From Canna indica (lineage: Eukaryota > Streptophyta > Magnoliopsida > Zingiberales > Cannaceae), in the NCBI GenBank assembly GCA_034359265.1, contig CP136893.1:44093501-44157500 (forward strand): 64,000 nt of DNA, written 5' to 3'. The position numbers and the translations under genes are program-made. Position 1 is the first letter of the stretch. Each line of letters begins with the position of its first letter. The notes under the pieces were generated by a model. It searched no databases and was not told the origin of the DNA. It saw only the letters and a list, made by a program, of their open reading frames with translations. Positions 23,715 to 35,060 of this stretch are shown here, in pieces.

Positions 23715-24095
23715 CGGTGAAATGGAGGCGTCGTCGGGGGTCGGAAACGAGCAGTGGTGGGTTAGTCGCCGGGAGCGGGAGATGAGAAGTGAGGAGGGGA
23801 AGGGCATGGCGTGGGATCAAGCCGAGAGCAACTTCGAGTTTGCTAGAAGCTGAGGCGTCGCCGGGGGCAGGAGAGGAGCAGTGGTGTTGGGTATGTTGAA
23901 ATGGGAAGCGTCGCTGGGGGTAGAAGACGAGCAGTGGTGGGTTCGTCGCCGGGAGCGGGAGACGAGAAGTGAGGAAGGGAAGGGCATGGCGTCAGATCAA
24001 GGAGAGCAATGTTGGGTTTGCTGGAAGGGGAGGCGTCGCCGGGGGCGAGAGAGGAGTAGTGGTGGGTTCGTCGATGGGAGCACAAGATGAGTAGC
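23715..24095. repeat. GC-rich tandem duplication near the CACTA right end
   Basis: A segment rich in GTCGCCGGGAGCGGGAGA occurs at about 23720-23830 and again at about 23900-24010, with a partial third copy to 24090; the unit is about 180 bp. It lies near the 5' side of the element relative to its minus-strand ORF, so a first exon or promoter region is possible. No credible frame spans it. Confidence 0.6.
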
Positions 24096-24149
24096 AAGGG
24101 CATGGGCAAGGGAGGCGGGGAAGAAAATTTTAGGCTAAGTGTTGAACTT

Positions 24150-24266
24150 ATACTTTTAACCACAAAAATGATTTTGCCATAAATTTCATCGCAGATTTCA
24201 CCTTTTGTGGCCAATTGTTGTTGGCCACTCCAAAATTTTGCCACAAATTCTTTTTTTTTTGTAGTG
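24150..24266 (+). repeat. CACTA right subterminal repeats and TIR
   Basis: TTTTGCCA, GTGGCCAA and TTGGCCACT motifs are followed by the inverted TIR ending GTAGTG at 24266. It is the counterpart of the left block but shorter. Confidence 0.75.
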
Positions 24267-25712
24267 GCTCCAACACAATGAATCCTAGCTCCTCTTGATA
24301 CATTGATGATGAATCAAATGAAGCTTCAAGGCAAACTCAAGAAAGAATGGTTCAAGGCAATGGTTTTTGCAAATGATGGAACAATCAAAGCTTAGATGGT
24401 GTAAGGAGTGTGTCAATAGGCTCAACAAAACTTGAGGAAGGCTCTCTTGGCTTCTATTTATAAGCCATGAAGAGTTGGCATGAAACAGCCAACTCAACGG
24501 CTAGAAAACTAGCCATTTCCACCTTCTGGTCGCAGGCCAGTCGGTCATCGGTCGACCGACCGAGCGACTGCATGCCTACTGCCAATTTTTGGCAACATTC
24601 GGTCGACCGACTGGTCAATCGAAACTGGGCAGACAGCTTGGTTTGGCTGATATTATGCTCGTTTGTTCATTTCTGGATTCAGTCTTCGCTAGGTCCTCTT
24701 ATATAAGGATTACCCCCCATTTGGATTCAATAAAAATATCTAAAAAATCAAAATCCTTAATAATCAAAATCTAATTTTTGGGATCTAGTACAAATTTCCG
24801 AAAAATGGAAATTTTATAATCTCTCGGGTCTAACATGGGTAGGCTAAAGGCTTCCAAAAATTCCTTTAAAATACCTCGTTATCTAATTTTTACCCAAGGA
24901 ATAATTATTGGCACTTTTGGTGCTAAGAAAATGTCTAGGTCATATAGCCCTCCAAGGAGCTCCCTAGGCTTAGTGAATTTCAGGGTCATTTCTAATTTTT
25001 CGGGTTTTTATGTTTTGGGGTTTGGGTTTGGTTTTTGGATTTCTTTGCATCACCATGAGGATTTACAACACATTATAGACACCCTAGACCTAAACTTTAA
25101 CTTCCCGAAGAATCCCGAGCGTTGATGAGCGTCCTTGCTGATTTCTTCGATTTCTCCAATTTTTCCGATCGCGGACGTCGTGCGCTAACCGACTTGGAAC
25201 CTGAAAGTATTTCTCAATAAAAACCATCAGTTCTATGTTTGTTATCATCAAAACCAAGATTAAGACCAAGGTTGAAAACCTTAGGCTAACAAACTTAGTT
25301 TACTAGGATTAGTTGAGTTGTCCCTTAGATTGAGGTGGGAGAGTGCTCTTGGTAGGAAGGTGGGATACTTCCAGGTATGGAAGTGCCTTCGGTTTGAGAG
25401 CGGAGACTTTCCGGTGTAAAGTCCTCTTTGTAAGGGAAACGATATAATCTAGTAAACCTAGTTTGGAAATTCTAAGCGGGGTGCTTAACTAGTGGAGTAG
25501 GCATTGGGGCCGAACCACTATAAATAATTATGTTAGCATTGTTTACCTTGCGTTTTTTATTGCTTATCATTTATATCTTGCTTCCGCTTACTACTCGATT
25601 TGTGAATTGTCTAAGTAATCAAGTAAATGATTAAAACCGGAATTGGGCAAAAAGATTTATATAACACACTATTCACCCCACCCCGCCCTTTCTAGTGTGG
25701 GCTTCACCAACA

Positions 25713-26010
25713 ACTCGAACCGAAGAAAAAACCGAAAAGTACTGGTACTTTTTAGCATCAACCGACGAGCGACCAACGAGCGACTAGCGAGAGGCTGAAA
25801 CCCACAGTGAGCTTACAGTCGATTGTTCAATCGACTGACGATCGACCAGCGAGCGATCGGCGGTTGATAACGGCTCTCTTTTTTAACCATTGTGTTGCTT
25901 CATCCAAAACTCACTTCTTTGGCTCCCTATAAATAAGCCTCCCCAGCCTTCCTTCCACCTTCTAACTATTATTGAGCCATTATATGTTATCCTAAGCCAC
26001 TTACATGAGA
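25713..26010 (+). repeat. Family C U3 fragment (diverged)
   Basis: Starts after the LTR end at 25712. It contains a looser GACCAGCGAGCG/TCGATTG palindromic cluster (25770-25865), a CTATAAATA box near 25927 and the downstream CCTTCCACC stretch of family C. Plus orientation; both ends truncated. Probably the target of the LTR to its left. Confidence 0.55.
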
Positions 26011-26820
26011 ATTTATCATGAGTATTGAGGTAAAGCGTGAATATTGAGGTATTATGGTATTTATCATGCAATTCTAATCATGAGTATAGAGACACTAGTA
26101 AAGCGTGAATATTGAGGTATTATGGTAAGATTTTTACGAAATTCAAAGACATACCTCTTACATGAGAATTTTGACAAACTTATCCTTTTTCTCCTAATTA
26201 TTAGTCTTCCATTTTCATAAATGTTAACTTGCAAGCCAAAATCATTAGTAGCACAATAATATAACAACTAGCAAGTTAGCATACTAAATAACAAAGGTAA
26301 AATAGAAATCTTCATTTGAGAATTTCAACCTAAGCTAGATAGTGATAAATTCGTTTCAAGTAGAATCATCATGAAACCAGAACGAATCGAGAGATCTCAA
26401 AATATGAAATTTTGGAAAAGTAAAGATCTCCAACCCTTCCCATTGGTTGAAAACCGAAAGGCCACAATGAGCCTATGATTTAGAACCGCAAGGTCGCATG
26501 AGCCCGTTATAGGCTACATAGGTCTCCGAATAGACCAAAAATCAAAAATAAAAAATCATTTGATAAAACCATATCAAGAGCGGTAAGAATCAACTCGAAT
26601 TAAATGAAGGAAGCATAGCAAAGTAAGGAGATGATACCAAATTAACTAGATGCAGATTCTTCATACCGAAGGCATCCATACGATGCAAAGTTGCAACTTG
26701 GATTTGGTGAAGCTTTTAGTCTTCATGCAACTCCCACCAACCATCATCAACTCATCCTTGTGTGGTTGCTCCCCCTACAAGAGAAGATGAGATCTTTGGT
26801 ACCCAAATTGCTTTGGGTCC

Positions 26821-28340
26821 TTAGGGGTTAGATGGCCTAGGAATCCAAAGTGTCCTAGCTACACTTGGATTTTTCTTGAATGCACAATCATATATAGAGT
26901 GGCCATAGATACCACGACAAAAACAATTTCCATGAAACTTTTTGTTTTCATTTATCCTTTTAACATGAGGTTTAAAGGTAGAATGCCTAACATGAGATTT
27001 AACATGAGCATGAACATTCTTTTTTGAAAAATCATTTCTACTAAAATTCTTAAGTGAGGAAGTGTTTTTCATTTCATTCACTTTCTTGTTTAGGTTTAGA
27101 ACCTCATTTTTCAAATCAATCATGGAGTTATGTAAACCATGCATTTGAGATTTCAACATATAATTTTCCTTTTTGATTTTTGAGTTTTCATTTTTCAAAA
27201 TCTCATTCTTAATTTTGAAATCAATTTTCAAATTTTCATTTTCAAGCTTTAAGTCCTTAAGCTCAAGTTTTAATGTATCATGACATTAAATGAAATCAAT
27301 TTTAATGTCATGATACATTAAAGCTTTAAGTCCTTAAGTCCTTAAGCTTTAATGACATAAGTCCTTAAGCTTTAATGACATTAGTTTTAATGACATAAGT
27401 CCTTAAGCTTTAAGTCCTTAAGCTCAAGTTTTAATGAAATCAATTTTAATGTTTCAAGCTTTAAGTCCTTAAGTTGTAAGTCCTCAAGCTCAAGTCCTTA
27501 AGCTCAAATTTTCATTTTCAAGATTTAAGTCCTTAAGATCAAATGAGCTAGATTTCAAATTCTCATTTTCTAATTCTAGAGCATGCAAATGTGAACTGAT
27601 TCTAGAACTCTCCTCTTTAATCTTCTTATTTTCCTTATCCTTTTTCAAGAGCAAGACATAATTTTGACTTTCTTCTAATAATTCTTCATATGACATTTTA
27701 AGAGAACATGAAGAACTATTATCACTATTACTAACAAAATCTTTAATATGACTAGAAGGGGAAGAGTGTACCTCATCATTGGTACTCATGAGGTAAACTA
27801 TTGAAGTGACTTCATAGTCATTGCAAGAGGATGCTTCATTTGAATGGGATGATGATGTAGAAGATTTTGACCTCTTCTTTGCCTTGTTCATTAATGAAGG
27901 GCAATTCTTCTTAATGTGGCCCTTTTCTTTGCACAAATAGCAAATGACTTTCCTCTTTCAACTTTTAGTGCTTCTTTGACTAGAAACACTTTGGGCTTCA
28001 AAAACCAAGTTAGCATTGGAGGGATGACGATTGTCATCACCACCTTCATGAAAAATAGTTAACTCCTCGGTTTTGGCATAATCAAAAAGCATGTTTAAAG
28101 TTGCCCAAATATCAAAGGCCGAAGTACAATGCATGACTTTTTCAAAAATATTATTTTCCAAAGAATAATATATGCAATTTGTTGCCTTAGCATTTAATTC
28201 AAACCTATTAATTTGTTCTTAGGTCCATGCATCCATATTTTCCTTAGGTTCTATGTATTTTGACTTTACCATATTAAACACACCTATACCTTGAGTGTTT
28301 AAGAATGTATACATTCTTCCTTTCCAAAGACCAAAGTGGA
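26821..28340 (-). pseudogene. Family C gag (element 2), internally deleted and frameshifted
   Basis: The N-terminal part (28340-27960) resembles a copia-type gag polypeptide domain (ENMDAWT, a stop, then NRFELNAKATN; FDIWATLNMLF) and is shortened after that motif. A first knuckle CYLCKEKGHIKKNC lies at about 27900-27945, then a Ser/Lys-rich and coiled-coil-like region to 27520. The scrambled repeat block at 27241-27520 breaks the frame. The last part (27231-26821) carries the second knuckle CFCRGIYGHSIYDC, whose second cysteine is Arg, and the RPSNP end. Close relative of 6353-7138. Confidence 0.78.
27241..27520. repeat. Scrambled micro-repeat block with 20-bp perfect hairpin in family C gag
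   Basis: Repeats of TAAGTCCTTAAGCTTTAA and ATGACAT fragments, more than ten in total. At 27271-27290 and 27301-27320 lies a perfect 20-bp inverted repeat with a 10-base loop. The intact sister gag (about 6735-6800) has only one copy of the corresponding codons, so the block is a local expansion. Confidence 0.85.
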
Positions 28341-28382
28341 GAGACGATGTAGAGGAGATGGTGAAATCTCAATCTACGACCC

Positions 28383-28394
28383 GCTCTTATACCA
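28383..28394 (-). other. Primer binding site of family C element 2
   Basis: Minus-strand TGGTATAAGAGC, one mismatch to the initiator Met-tRNA site, two bases inside the LTR end CCAACA. Confidence 0.8.
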
Positions 28395-28396
28395 AT

Positions 28397-30035
28397 TGTT
28401 GGTTAAATGGCCTACACTAGAGGGGGGAGTGAATAGTGTGTTTACTAATCTTTTAGCCTAATTTTGGTTTTAATCGTTTACTTGGTTACTTAGGCAATTT
28501 AACAAATCCAATAACAAGCGGAAGCAAAGTGAATATGCTAATTAAGCAAACACAAGTAGAAGCAATGCAAACACGATGATTTATAGTGGTTCGGCCCCAA
28601 TGCCTACTCCACTACCTAAGCACCCCGCTTAGGATTTCCAAACTTAGCTTTACTAGATTAATCTTGTTTCCTTACAACGAGGACTTTGACTCAAAGAGTC
28701 TCACTCTCAACCTAAGGCACTTTCACCCCCGGAAGTCTCCGTCTTCTTACTGAGAGCACTCTTCCACCTCAACCCTAAGGGACAACTCAACTAATCCTAG
28801 TAAACTATGTTTGCACTGGTGGATTTAAGCCTCAAACACCAAGGCTACCACCAACTCAATCAAACCTAGCTACCTAGGTTTACACAAGTTCAAATATAAT
28901 GAAATAAACAAGAAAATATACAAGTAATGGAGCAAAAATACAACAACACAAATACTTAGCTCCAACACAATGAATCCTAGCTCCTCTTGATGCCTTGATG
29001 ATGAATGAAATGAAGCTTGAAGGCAAGATCAAAGATTGGAGAATAAAACCAGAGTTCTTGCAAGAATGGCTCAAGAGAATCTTGTAGAGATGCAAGAAGA
29101 TCACTCTCTTAGGCTTAGAAGCATCATTGAAGGCTTGGAAGAGAGTTTGGGGTGGGTATTTATAACCCCCCAAATGAAATGGCCCATCAACAGGCTGATT
29201 TATGCCCGTTGGCGACGCTCGGTCGATCGTCGATCAACCGACCGAGCAATCGCCAAGCGACCAAAGGCATTCTGCCCATTCTGGGCAATGTTAGATCGAT
29301 CGATTGGTCGACCGAAATACCGCCGATCGACCAGTCGGTCGACCGAACCTGGGCAGGGCAGACTGCTTAGGCTAGTTTTTCTGCTTGTTTGCTCATTTCT
29401 GAGTTCAGTCTTCACTAAGTCTACTTATAACTTTAAAACATAAATGTTATATAAGGATTACCCCCATTTGGATTCAATAAAAATATCTAAAAAATTAAAA
29501 TCCTTAAGAATCAAAATCTAGTTTTTGGGGTCTAGTACAAATTTTTGAAAAACATAAATTTTCTAATCTCCCAGTCAAATATGGATATGCTAAAGGCTTC
29601 CAAAAATTCTTTTTAAATACCTCATTATCTAGTTTTTACCTAAGGAATAATTACCGGCATTTTTTGTGTCAAGAAAATATCTAGGTCATATAGCCCTCCA
29701 AGGAGCTCCCAGGCTTATTGAATTCCAGGGTCATTTTCTAATTTCCTGGTTTTTCATGTTTTGGGGTTTGGGTTTGGTTTTTGGGTTCTTATGCATCATC
29801 ATGAGTATTTACAACATAAACTAGACACCCTAGACCTAAACTTTAACTTCCAGAAGAATCCCGAGCATCGACGAGCGTCCTTGCCAATTTCTTTGATTTC
29901 TTCAATTTTTCCGATCGCGGACGTCATGCGCTAACCGACTTGGAACCTAAAAGTATTTCTCAATGAAATATTAGTTCCATATTTTTTATCATCAAAACCA
30001 AGATTAAGACCAAGGTTAAAAACCTTAGGCCAATA
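28397..30035 (-). repeat. 5' LTR of family C element 2
   Basis: 1639 bp; on the minus strand starts TATTGGCCTAAGG (TG changed to TA) and ends AACCAACA. It has the palindromic array (29216-29355), a TATA-type box near 29158 and the shared terminal segment. TAAAC after 30035 may be one target-site copy. Confidence 0.85.
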
Positions 30036-31148
30036 TAAACAACTTTATCTCATAAGGTCTGTTACAAGATTAGCTTGTTGTGTGTGACCCATTGGGCCCC
30101 ACACTAAGCTAGCAGTGAGTTGTGCATAACGGAGAGTCGAATCCGATAGAATGACTTCTATTCGAATCTTACGAGCCACCACTAAACCCCTTTGGTGTGG
30201 TCGTGAGAGACTCCACTCACAAGTCAACATTGATGTCTAGCAACGTGTCATGACTACCCGGATAGTGTGAGGTTCAATCTACAGGGATCGAACGCCCTTC
30301 GGTGATTAGTTACCGTGCAACTAAGGCTCTCAATTACAATGTCCCGAATATGGCTGGGGTATGGAAGAAGTGTCAAACCCTAATACCAAATCATATGTAT
30401 TCTGCCTGCCAAGTCGTCATCTCAATAATGACATGTCAGAAAACCTTTTTCCGACATTCATATCTACTCTGGCAAAGATTCCTAAGTTGGCACTTGCGTG
30501 GACACATAGGACATTATCTCCTCTTACTATGAGTAACTAATTCCATATTGGTTGCTCACATACCTCCATGGGTGCTTTCTCATGCCCAGAGGTATCCGGC
30601 ATATGTTTACACTGAAGGCCACATAAGGATAAATCGAAAGCAATGGGTCGACAATCACAAGGTAACCATGACAACCTCTAGTCCAACGACTGCTTGCACA
30701 TACTATCACCCGAGGAACATCCTATCAATACTCATGTAAGGATTCCATTATGTGTTTCTCCTGTAGGTTCGTTCAGTGAACTCATTCCCTAATGAGCATC
30801 TGCACTTGTACATTAAATGACGGTTCATAGGTAATAGTGAGATCAGCTACCCCTTATCATATAAGGCATGTACCAAGTGCACCAGTCTATCCGGAATTAC
30901 CAATCTCCTTATTAGTGATCCTACGACTGGAAATATTTAGAACAGGGGCATCTGGATTCTAAGTCTCACTGGCATGATCTCATCATGGCCTTGGAATCAA
31001 TTGCTCATGTCCATGGGGTTCATCACAATCTAATATATACAAAATATAGATGCATCATATGATGGAAAGTTGTCTCATATTATTCATTAACCAAAAATAG
31101 TTCCCTACACATCAACATGTGATTGGCTCAAGGGCACTATTTCTTTCA
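30036..31148 (-). repeat. 3' LTR of family D (truncated)
   Basis: Minus strand start TGAAAGAAATAG at 31148, just after the purine tract. Matches the 5' LTR segments from 38748 onward, with about a substitution every ten to fifteen bases. The part equivalent to 37423-38747 is missing at the junction with family C element 2. Confidence 0.85.
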
Positions 31149-31159
31149 ATCTCCCACTT
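31149..31159 (-). other. Polypurine tract (family D)
   Basis: Minus-strand AAGTGGGAGAT directly upstream of the LTR start; the usual copia form. Confidence 0.8.
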
Positions 31160-31807
31160 GCACTTGTAACCAATCATTGTGGTATTTAACACCCATACAA
31201 CTAAAGTGGCGATCGAACTGCTGATGTGGTAATGGCTTTATGAATGGATCTACTATAATGTCTTTCGTGTCGACACGTTCGACATTTATATCACCATGTC
31301 TAATGATCTCTCGAATCAGGTGATACCGCCTTTGATTTGTGATCTCTCCAAACTCCGTCCTTGACGGCTTCGCTTGCAACGATGTACTCAGCTTCTGTCA
31401 CCGAGTTGGCCACAGTACCTTGTTTGGAACTTTTCAAGCATATTGTGCCACCATTCAGAGTAAATACAAACCCAAAAATGTATTTACTGTCATCCTGATT
31501 CGATTGGAAGCTAGAATCTATGTAGTCATCCAGTTTAAAATCTGACCCACCATAAATTAGGAGAACATCGTTAGTTCTTCTCATGTACTTAAGAATGTTC
31601 TTTACAGCTTTCCAATGTTCCTCTCTAGGATCCGTCTGAAATTTGCTAGTTTCCCCTAGGGCATAAGCGACATCAGGCCGAGTACAGAGCATTGCATACA
31701 TGATGGATCCTACTGTCGAAGCATACGGGATCTCGCTCATCCTTTTTCTCTCCTCAGGTGTCTTAGGAGATATTTTCTTGGAAAGAGTGATGTCGTGACT
31801 CATAGGT
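31160..31807 (-). pseudogene. Family D RNase H (C-terminal pol)
   Basis: Contains YASTVGSIMYAMLCTRPDVA and later TEAEYIVASEA, typical of the copia RT/RNase H end. A frameshift near 31370 separates the last part (HLIREIIRHGDI...DIIVDPF). The start is separated from RT by the inserted solo LTR. Confidence 0.88.
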
Positions 31808-32772
31808 TGTCACTATATATAGGTCTCTTGTGGAACTTATATAAAGGATAGTTGCTTAGAAAGTTGCAACTGCTCTAATACTAGCCTATTGTATCAAAGT
31901 AAAAAATCAAAACAAAAAGGCAATGCAAACTCAGGAGATTTATTTACGAAGTTCAATGACAAATCAGTCACCTAATCTGCGGAGCAATCACCGGACAGAT
32001 GCCCAATTCCCTCTCTATAAGTACACTTACAAGTCCTCTAGATTTCACACCCGAAATCCGACTATAGTACTACAGTGAATCTGAAATAACAAAAACATAT
32101 TTGCTATTACAAGTAAATACCAACTTGTCTCTCTATGACGTCACAACCATAGAGTTCCGTCCCCCACATAGCCTCGTGTTGTAGCAAGTTATCCGCCCGA
32201 TAACCAATCTTCTTCTAGAAGATAAAAGGGTTGTTGCCTCTTCTGCACTCGGCAGTTTGCACTTAGCAGTTTCAACTCCACTATATGTGGCAATAGCATT
32301 TCCGCGCAATGGAGTTGTCGACAATAGATCTCTACTCCGGTATTTATAGGTGACACTGGAAGATTACTGGAAGATCTAAATAAATGCTTACTTCAATCAT
32401 ATTTGATCACCTCTGTCTTCAATAGAAACCGTCAGCATAACTTAGGCATTTTTACAAAAGATCATTTATGTAATAAGAAACGCCTAAGAAATAAGTGAAG
32501 AAAAAAACTCTTCAAAACTAAACTGTTTAGAAAAAATAGTGATGATTTAAATGTCCAGAATCAGTTAAACAAAACCATCATTAAACCAAATGTCCATCAG
32601 TCATCAAGATCGTCTCAAAGAGTCCATCAAAAATCCTTTAAGACTATAAGCAGTTAAGACTGCATCTTCATAGTTGAAACCTTCAACATTCTCAGAAATA
32701 GCGCTTTTACCTTGATGATCGGAATCTTCCTTTTGCCAAATATAGCCAACAAGAAAAGACCAAATACTAACA
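31808..32772 (-). mobile_element. Solo LTR (family E) in family D pol, TSD TAGGT/TAGGC
   Basis: 965 bp bounded on the minus strand by TGTTAGTATTTGG and ATAGTGACA, with near-identical 5-bp flanks (31803-31807 and 32773-32777, one mismatch). It splits the pol reading frame between RT and RNase H. A TATA-like box CTATAAATA lies near 32340. No internal sequence; the family is not otherwise present here. Confidence 0.72.
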
Positions 32773-33720
32773 TAGGCAAGTAACCTCTTTTACTGCCTTC
32801 CATGCTAAACCTTTTTAGCACAGTATCAATATACCGAGACTAGGACAAACAAAGCATCCTTCTAGACCTATCCCTATAGATCTTAATGGCGAGTACATAG
32901 GATGCTTCACCCAAGTCTTTCATGGAGAAGTTTTGGATAATCATGCTTTCACTGACTGGAGCAGAGGAACATCATTCCCCATGATCAGTATGTCATCTAC
33001 ATACAGCACAATAAACACAACGGTGCTCCCACTAACCCTTTTGTAGACACAAAGTTCGTCTACATTTTTGATAAAGCCAAACTCTTTGACTATCTCATCA
33101 AAATGGATGTTCCAACTCCTCGAGGTTTGCTTGAGTCCATAAATGGACCTTTGCAATTTGCATACCTTCTCCGGTCCTACTGGTGACATGAATCCTTCTA
33201 GATGGGTCATATAGACCTCTTCCTCAAGTTCATCATTGAGGAATGCAGTCTTGACATCCATCTGCCAAATATCGTAGTCATGATATGCAGCAATGGCTAG
33301 CATTATCCTAATGGACTTGAGCATGGCTACAGGAGAAAAGATTTCATCATAGTCAACACCTTGCCTTTGGGTGAAACCTTTTGCAATAGGTCTCTACCTT
33401 GCCATCTGCTCTGATCTTTCTTTTAAAGATGCACTTACACCCTATAGGAGTGACTCCTTTAGGTAAGTCAACCAAAGTCCAAACTTGGTTGGTGAACATC
33501 GAGTCCATTTTAAATTTCATTGCTTTCTGCCATTGTTTGCAATCAACATCCTTGATTACTTGATCATAGGATTGTGGATCAATGTCTTCCTGGTCATTTT
33601 CAATGGTTAGGAAGAATCTCTCAGGTTGTCGATGCAATCTCCCTGATCTACGAAGAGTGTTAGGAGGTAGTGATTCTATGACTGGTTCAACCTGTGGACT
33701 ATCCACCAATTGTTATGATT
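32773..33720 (-). pseudogene. Family D reverse transcriptase
   Basis: The lead-in (WQKAMKFKMDSM, NQVWTLVDLP) is at 33600-33450, the TAFLNDELEEEVYM motif near 33230 and the catalytic YVDDILIMG near 33000. A frameshift lies at about 33330-33350. Downstream of YVDD the frame degenerates before reaching the solo LTR at 32772. RT would copy element RNA to DNA; the copy is inactive. Confidence 0.88.
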
Positions 33721-33988
33721 CAGTCTATGGTTGTTGATCTTCATCAAGTTCAACATTTCTTCCACTCTCACTTTCCTCGATAAATTCTTTTTCGAAAAAA
33801 GTGGCATGCCTACTGACAAACACCTTTTGTTCAGTTGGTGAGTAGAAGTAATACCCTAAACTCTCTTTAGGGTATCACACAAACCTGCACCTAGTTGATT
33901 TAGCATAAAGTTCATCTGACTCCAACTTTTTTACATACGCAGGACAACCCCAAATCTTGAGATGCCTCAGACTTGGTTTCTTGCCACT
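33721..33988 (-). pseudogene. Family D integrase C-terminal region to RT linker, degenerate
   Basis: Interrupted minus-strand frames of copia type (a cysteine/lysine-rich stretch near 33930 and an acidic linker near 33760). No intact motif. Confidence 0.5.
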
Positions 33989-34645
33989 CTATATCTTATA
34001 TGGTGTACTAGAGACATATTTTATGGGAACCTTATTAAGAAGGTAGATAGCAGTTTCTACCGCATATCCCCAAAAAGAAATCGAGAGATCAGTAAAGCAA
34101 AGCCTGGATAGCATCATATCTAGAGATGTGTGATTCCTCCTTTCAAACACTCCATTATGTTGTGGTGTGCCAAGAGGGGTCCATTCGGAGACAATCCCAT
34201 TGTCCTTGAGATAACTTAGGAACTCAGTGGATAAGTACTCACCACCTCGATCTGATCGAAGGGTTTTAATGCTTCTCCCTATTTGTTTCTCAACATCAGC
34301 CCTATACTCTTTGAATCTTTCAAAAGCATCAAACTTATGTCTCAACTAGTGGACATATCCAAACCTCGATGCATCGTCTGTAAACGTGATGAAGTAGGAA
34401 TACCCACCTCTGGCTTGAGTTGTCATCGGTCCGCACACATCTGTGTCAACCAACTCTAACAACTCAGCGACCCTCTCACTATGACCAGTGAAGGGGGACT
34501 TGGTCATTTTTCTCTTGAGACATGATTCACAAGTTGGGATCGATTCAAAATCAAATGGGTCAAATAACCCGTCTTTGTACAACTTGTTGATCTGATTCTC
34601 ATTAATATGACCGAGTCTCAAATGCCAAAGATAGGTGAGGTTCAA
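33989..34645 (-). pseudogene. Family D integrase with pre-integrase zinc motif, one nonsense codon
   Basis: Starts LWHLRLGHINENQI with the HHCC zinc site (CESCLKRKM near 34530), then the first catalytic Asp in DTDVCGPM, the second in SDRGGEY near 34235 and the Glu in HNGVFERRNH near 34150. A TAG at 34346-34348 breaks the frame. Catalytic residues are otherwise in place. Integrase would insert the cDNA into host DNA. Confidence 0.9.
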
Positions 34646-34660
34646 ATTCTCTCTTTTTCT

Positions 34661-35060
34661 TTAGTGCATTTCAATATAAAAAATATTATCAGTTACATCT
34701 AAGACCATTAAACCATTCAAAATGCGTCCAGTTCTATATAACTCATCAGAATGATATATGTGACAACAATTGCTTTTTAAAGACATTTCATAACTTTGTT
34801 CAAGTAGTAAGGAAACATAAATAATATTATTTATTAAAATCGGAATGTAATAACAATCATTTAATTCAATGGACTTGCCAGAAGGCAGACATAAACAATA
34901 GGTTCCTACGGCTAAAGCTGCAACTCTTGCGCCATTGCCTACCCGGAGGTCGTAGTTGCCCTTGTTCAGCATTCTACTTTTTCTCAACCCCTACAACGAG
35001 TTACAAATGTGAGAACCACAACTGGTATCCAATACCCATGTAGTAGAATTATGTAACGAT
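34661..35060 (-). pseudogene. Family D aspartic protease region
   Basis: Minus-strand WVLDTSCGSHIC near 35040-35005 is the copia protease active site (D-T/S-G family; here D-T-S). A stop follows near 34990, then VGNGARVAALAVGTY and YYIPILINNII. The altered active site and stop show it is dead. Confidence 0.75.

Larger units (their letters stand above)
16714..24266 (-). mobile_element. CACTA (En/Spm) DNA transposon, non-autonomous, TSD GCT
   Basis: Ends are CACTACAAAAAAAAA at 16714 and its inverted copy at 24266, with identity continuing as AGAATT-GTGGCAA over about 30 bases. A 3-bp duplication GCT (16711-16713, 24267-24269) flanks it, as expected for CACTA elements. Subterminal TTTGCCAC/GTGGCAA repeats fill the first ~530 bases and the last ~120. 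The only coding remnant is a Transposase_24-like ORF on the minus strand; no TNP2-type transposase is seen. A family C solo LTR (17873-19352) lies inside. Without it the element is about 6.07 kb. Confidence 0.88.
16152..25291 (-). mobile_element. Family C solo LTR (minus), TSD AACTT, split by CACTA element
   Basis: On the minus strand it starts TGTTAGCCTAAGG at 25291 and ends CACCAAGA at 16152 (last CA changed to GA), with AACTT on both sides. Without the CACTA insertion it is about 1.58 kb, the family length. No internal region or second LTR is attached, so it is a solo LTR left by recombination between LTRs. The palindromic array is at about 24538-24640. Confidence 0.85.
15659..25712 (+). 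mobile_element. Outermost family C LTR of the nest (plus strand, 5' part missing), split by a later insertion
   Basis: Two pieces, 15659-16151 and 25292-25712, join into one plus-strand family C LTR lacking its first ~680 bases. The left piece starts in the palindromic array next to the family B LTR start and has a TATA box near 15800; the right piece ends TTCACCAACA. Both junctions with the inner solo LTR carry AACTT (16147-16151 and 25292-25296). The left edge probably marks where family B cut it. Confidence 0.78.
26011..30035 (-). mobile_element. Family C element 2 (minus strand): 5' LTR, gag and part of non-coding region, no pol
   Basis: On the minus strand: LTR 30035-28397, primer binding site, gag, then the same non-coding region as element 1 (the 26440-26545 block matches 7440-7550). 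No pol frame lies between. The distal part and 3' LTR are missing. At 26010-26170 two short direct repeats occur (an AAGCGTGAATATTGAGG stretch at 26033 and 26101; CTTACATGAGAATTT at 26002 and 26157), suggesting a rearranged end. It adjoins a family D LTR at 30036. Confidence 0.78.

Noticed and set aside
27271..27320. Hairpin as a transcription terminator
   Set aside because: It sits within a repeat explosion of a dead gag in a eukaryotic genome; no T run or transcript end context.
30125..30160. tRNA B-box-like GAGTCGAATCCG
   Set aside because: It lies in the family D LTR, is repeated in the other LTR, and no cloverleaf or A box can be drawn around it.
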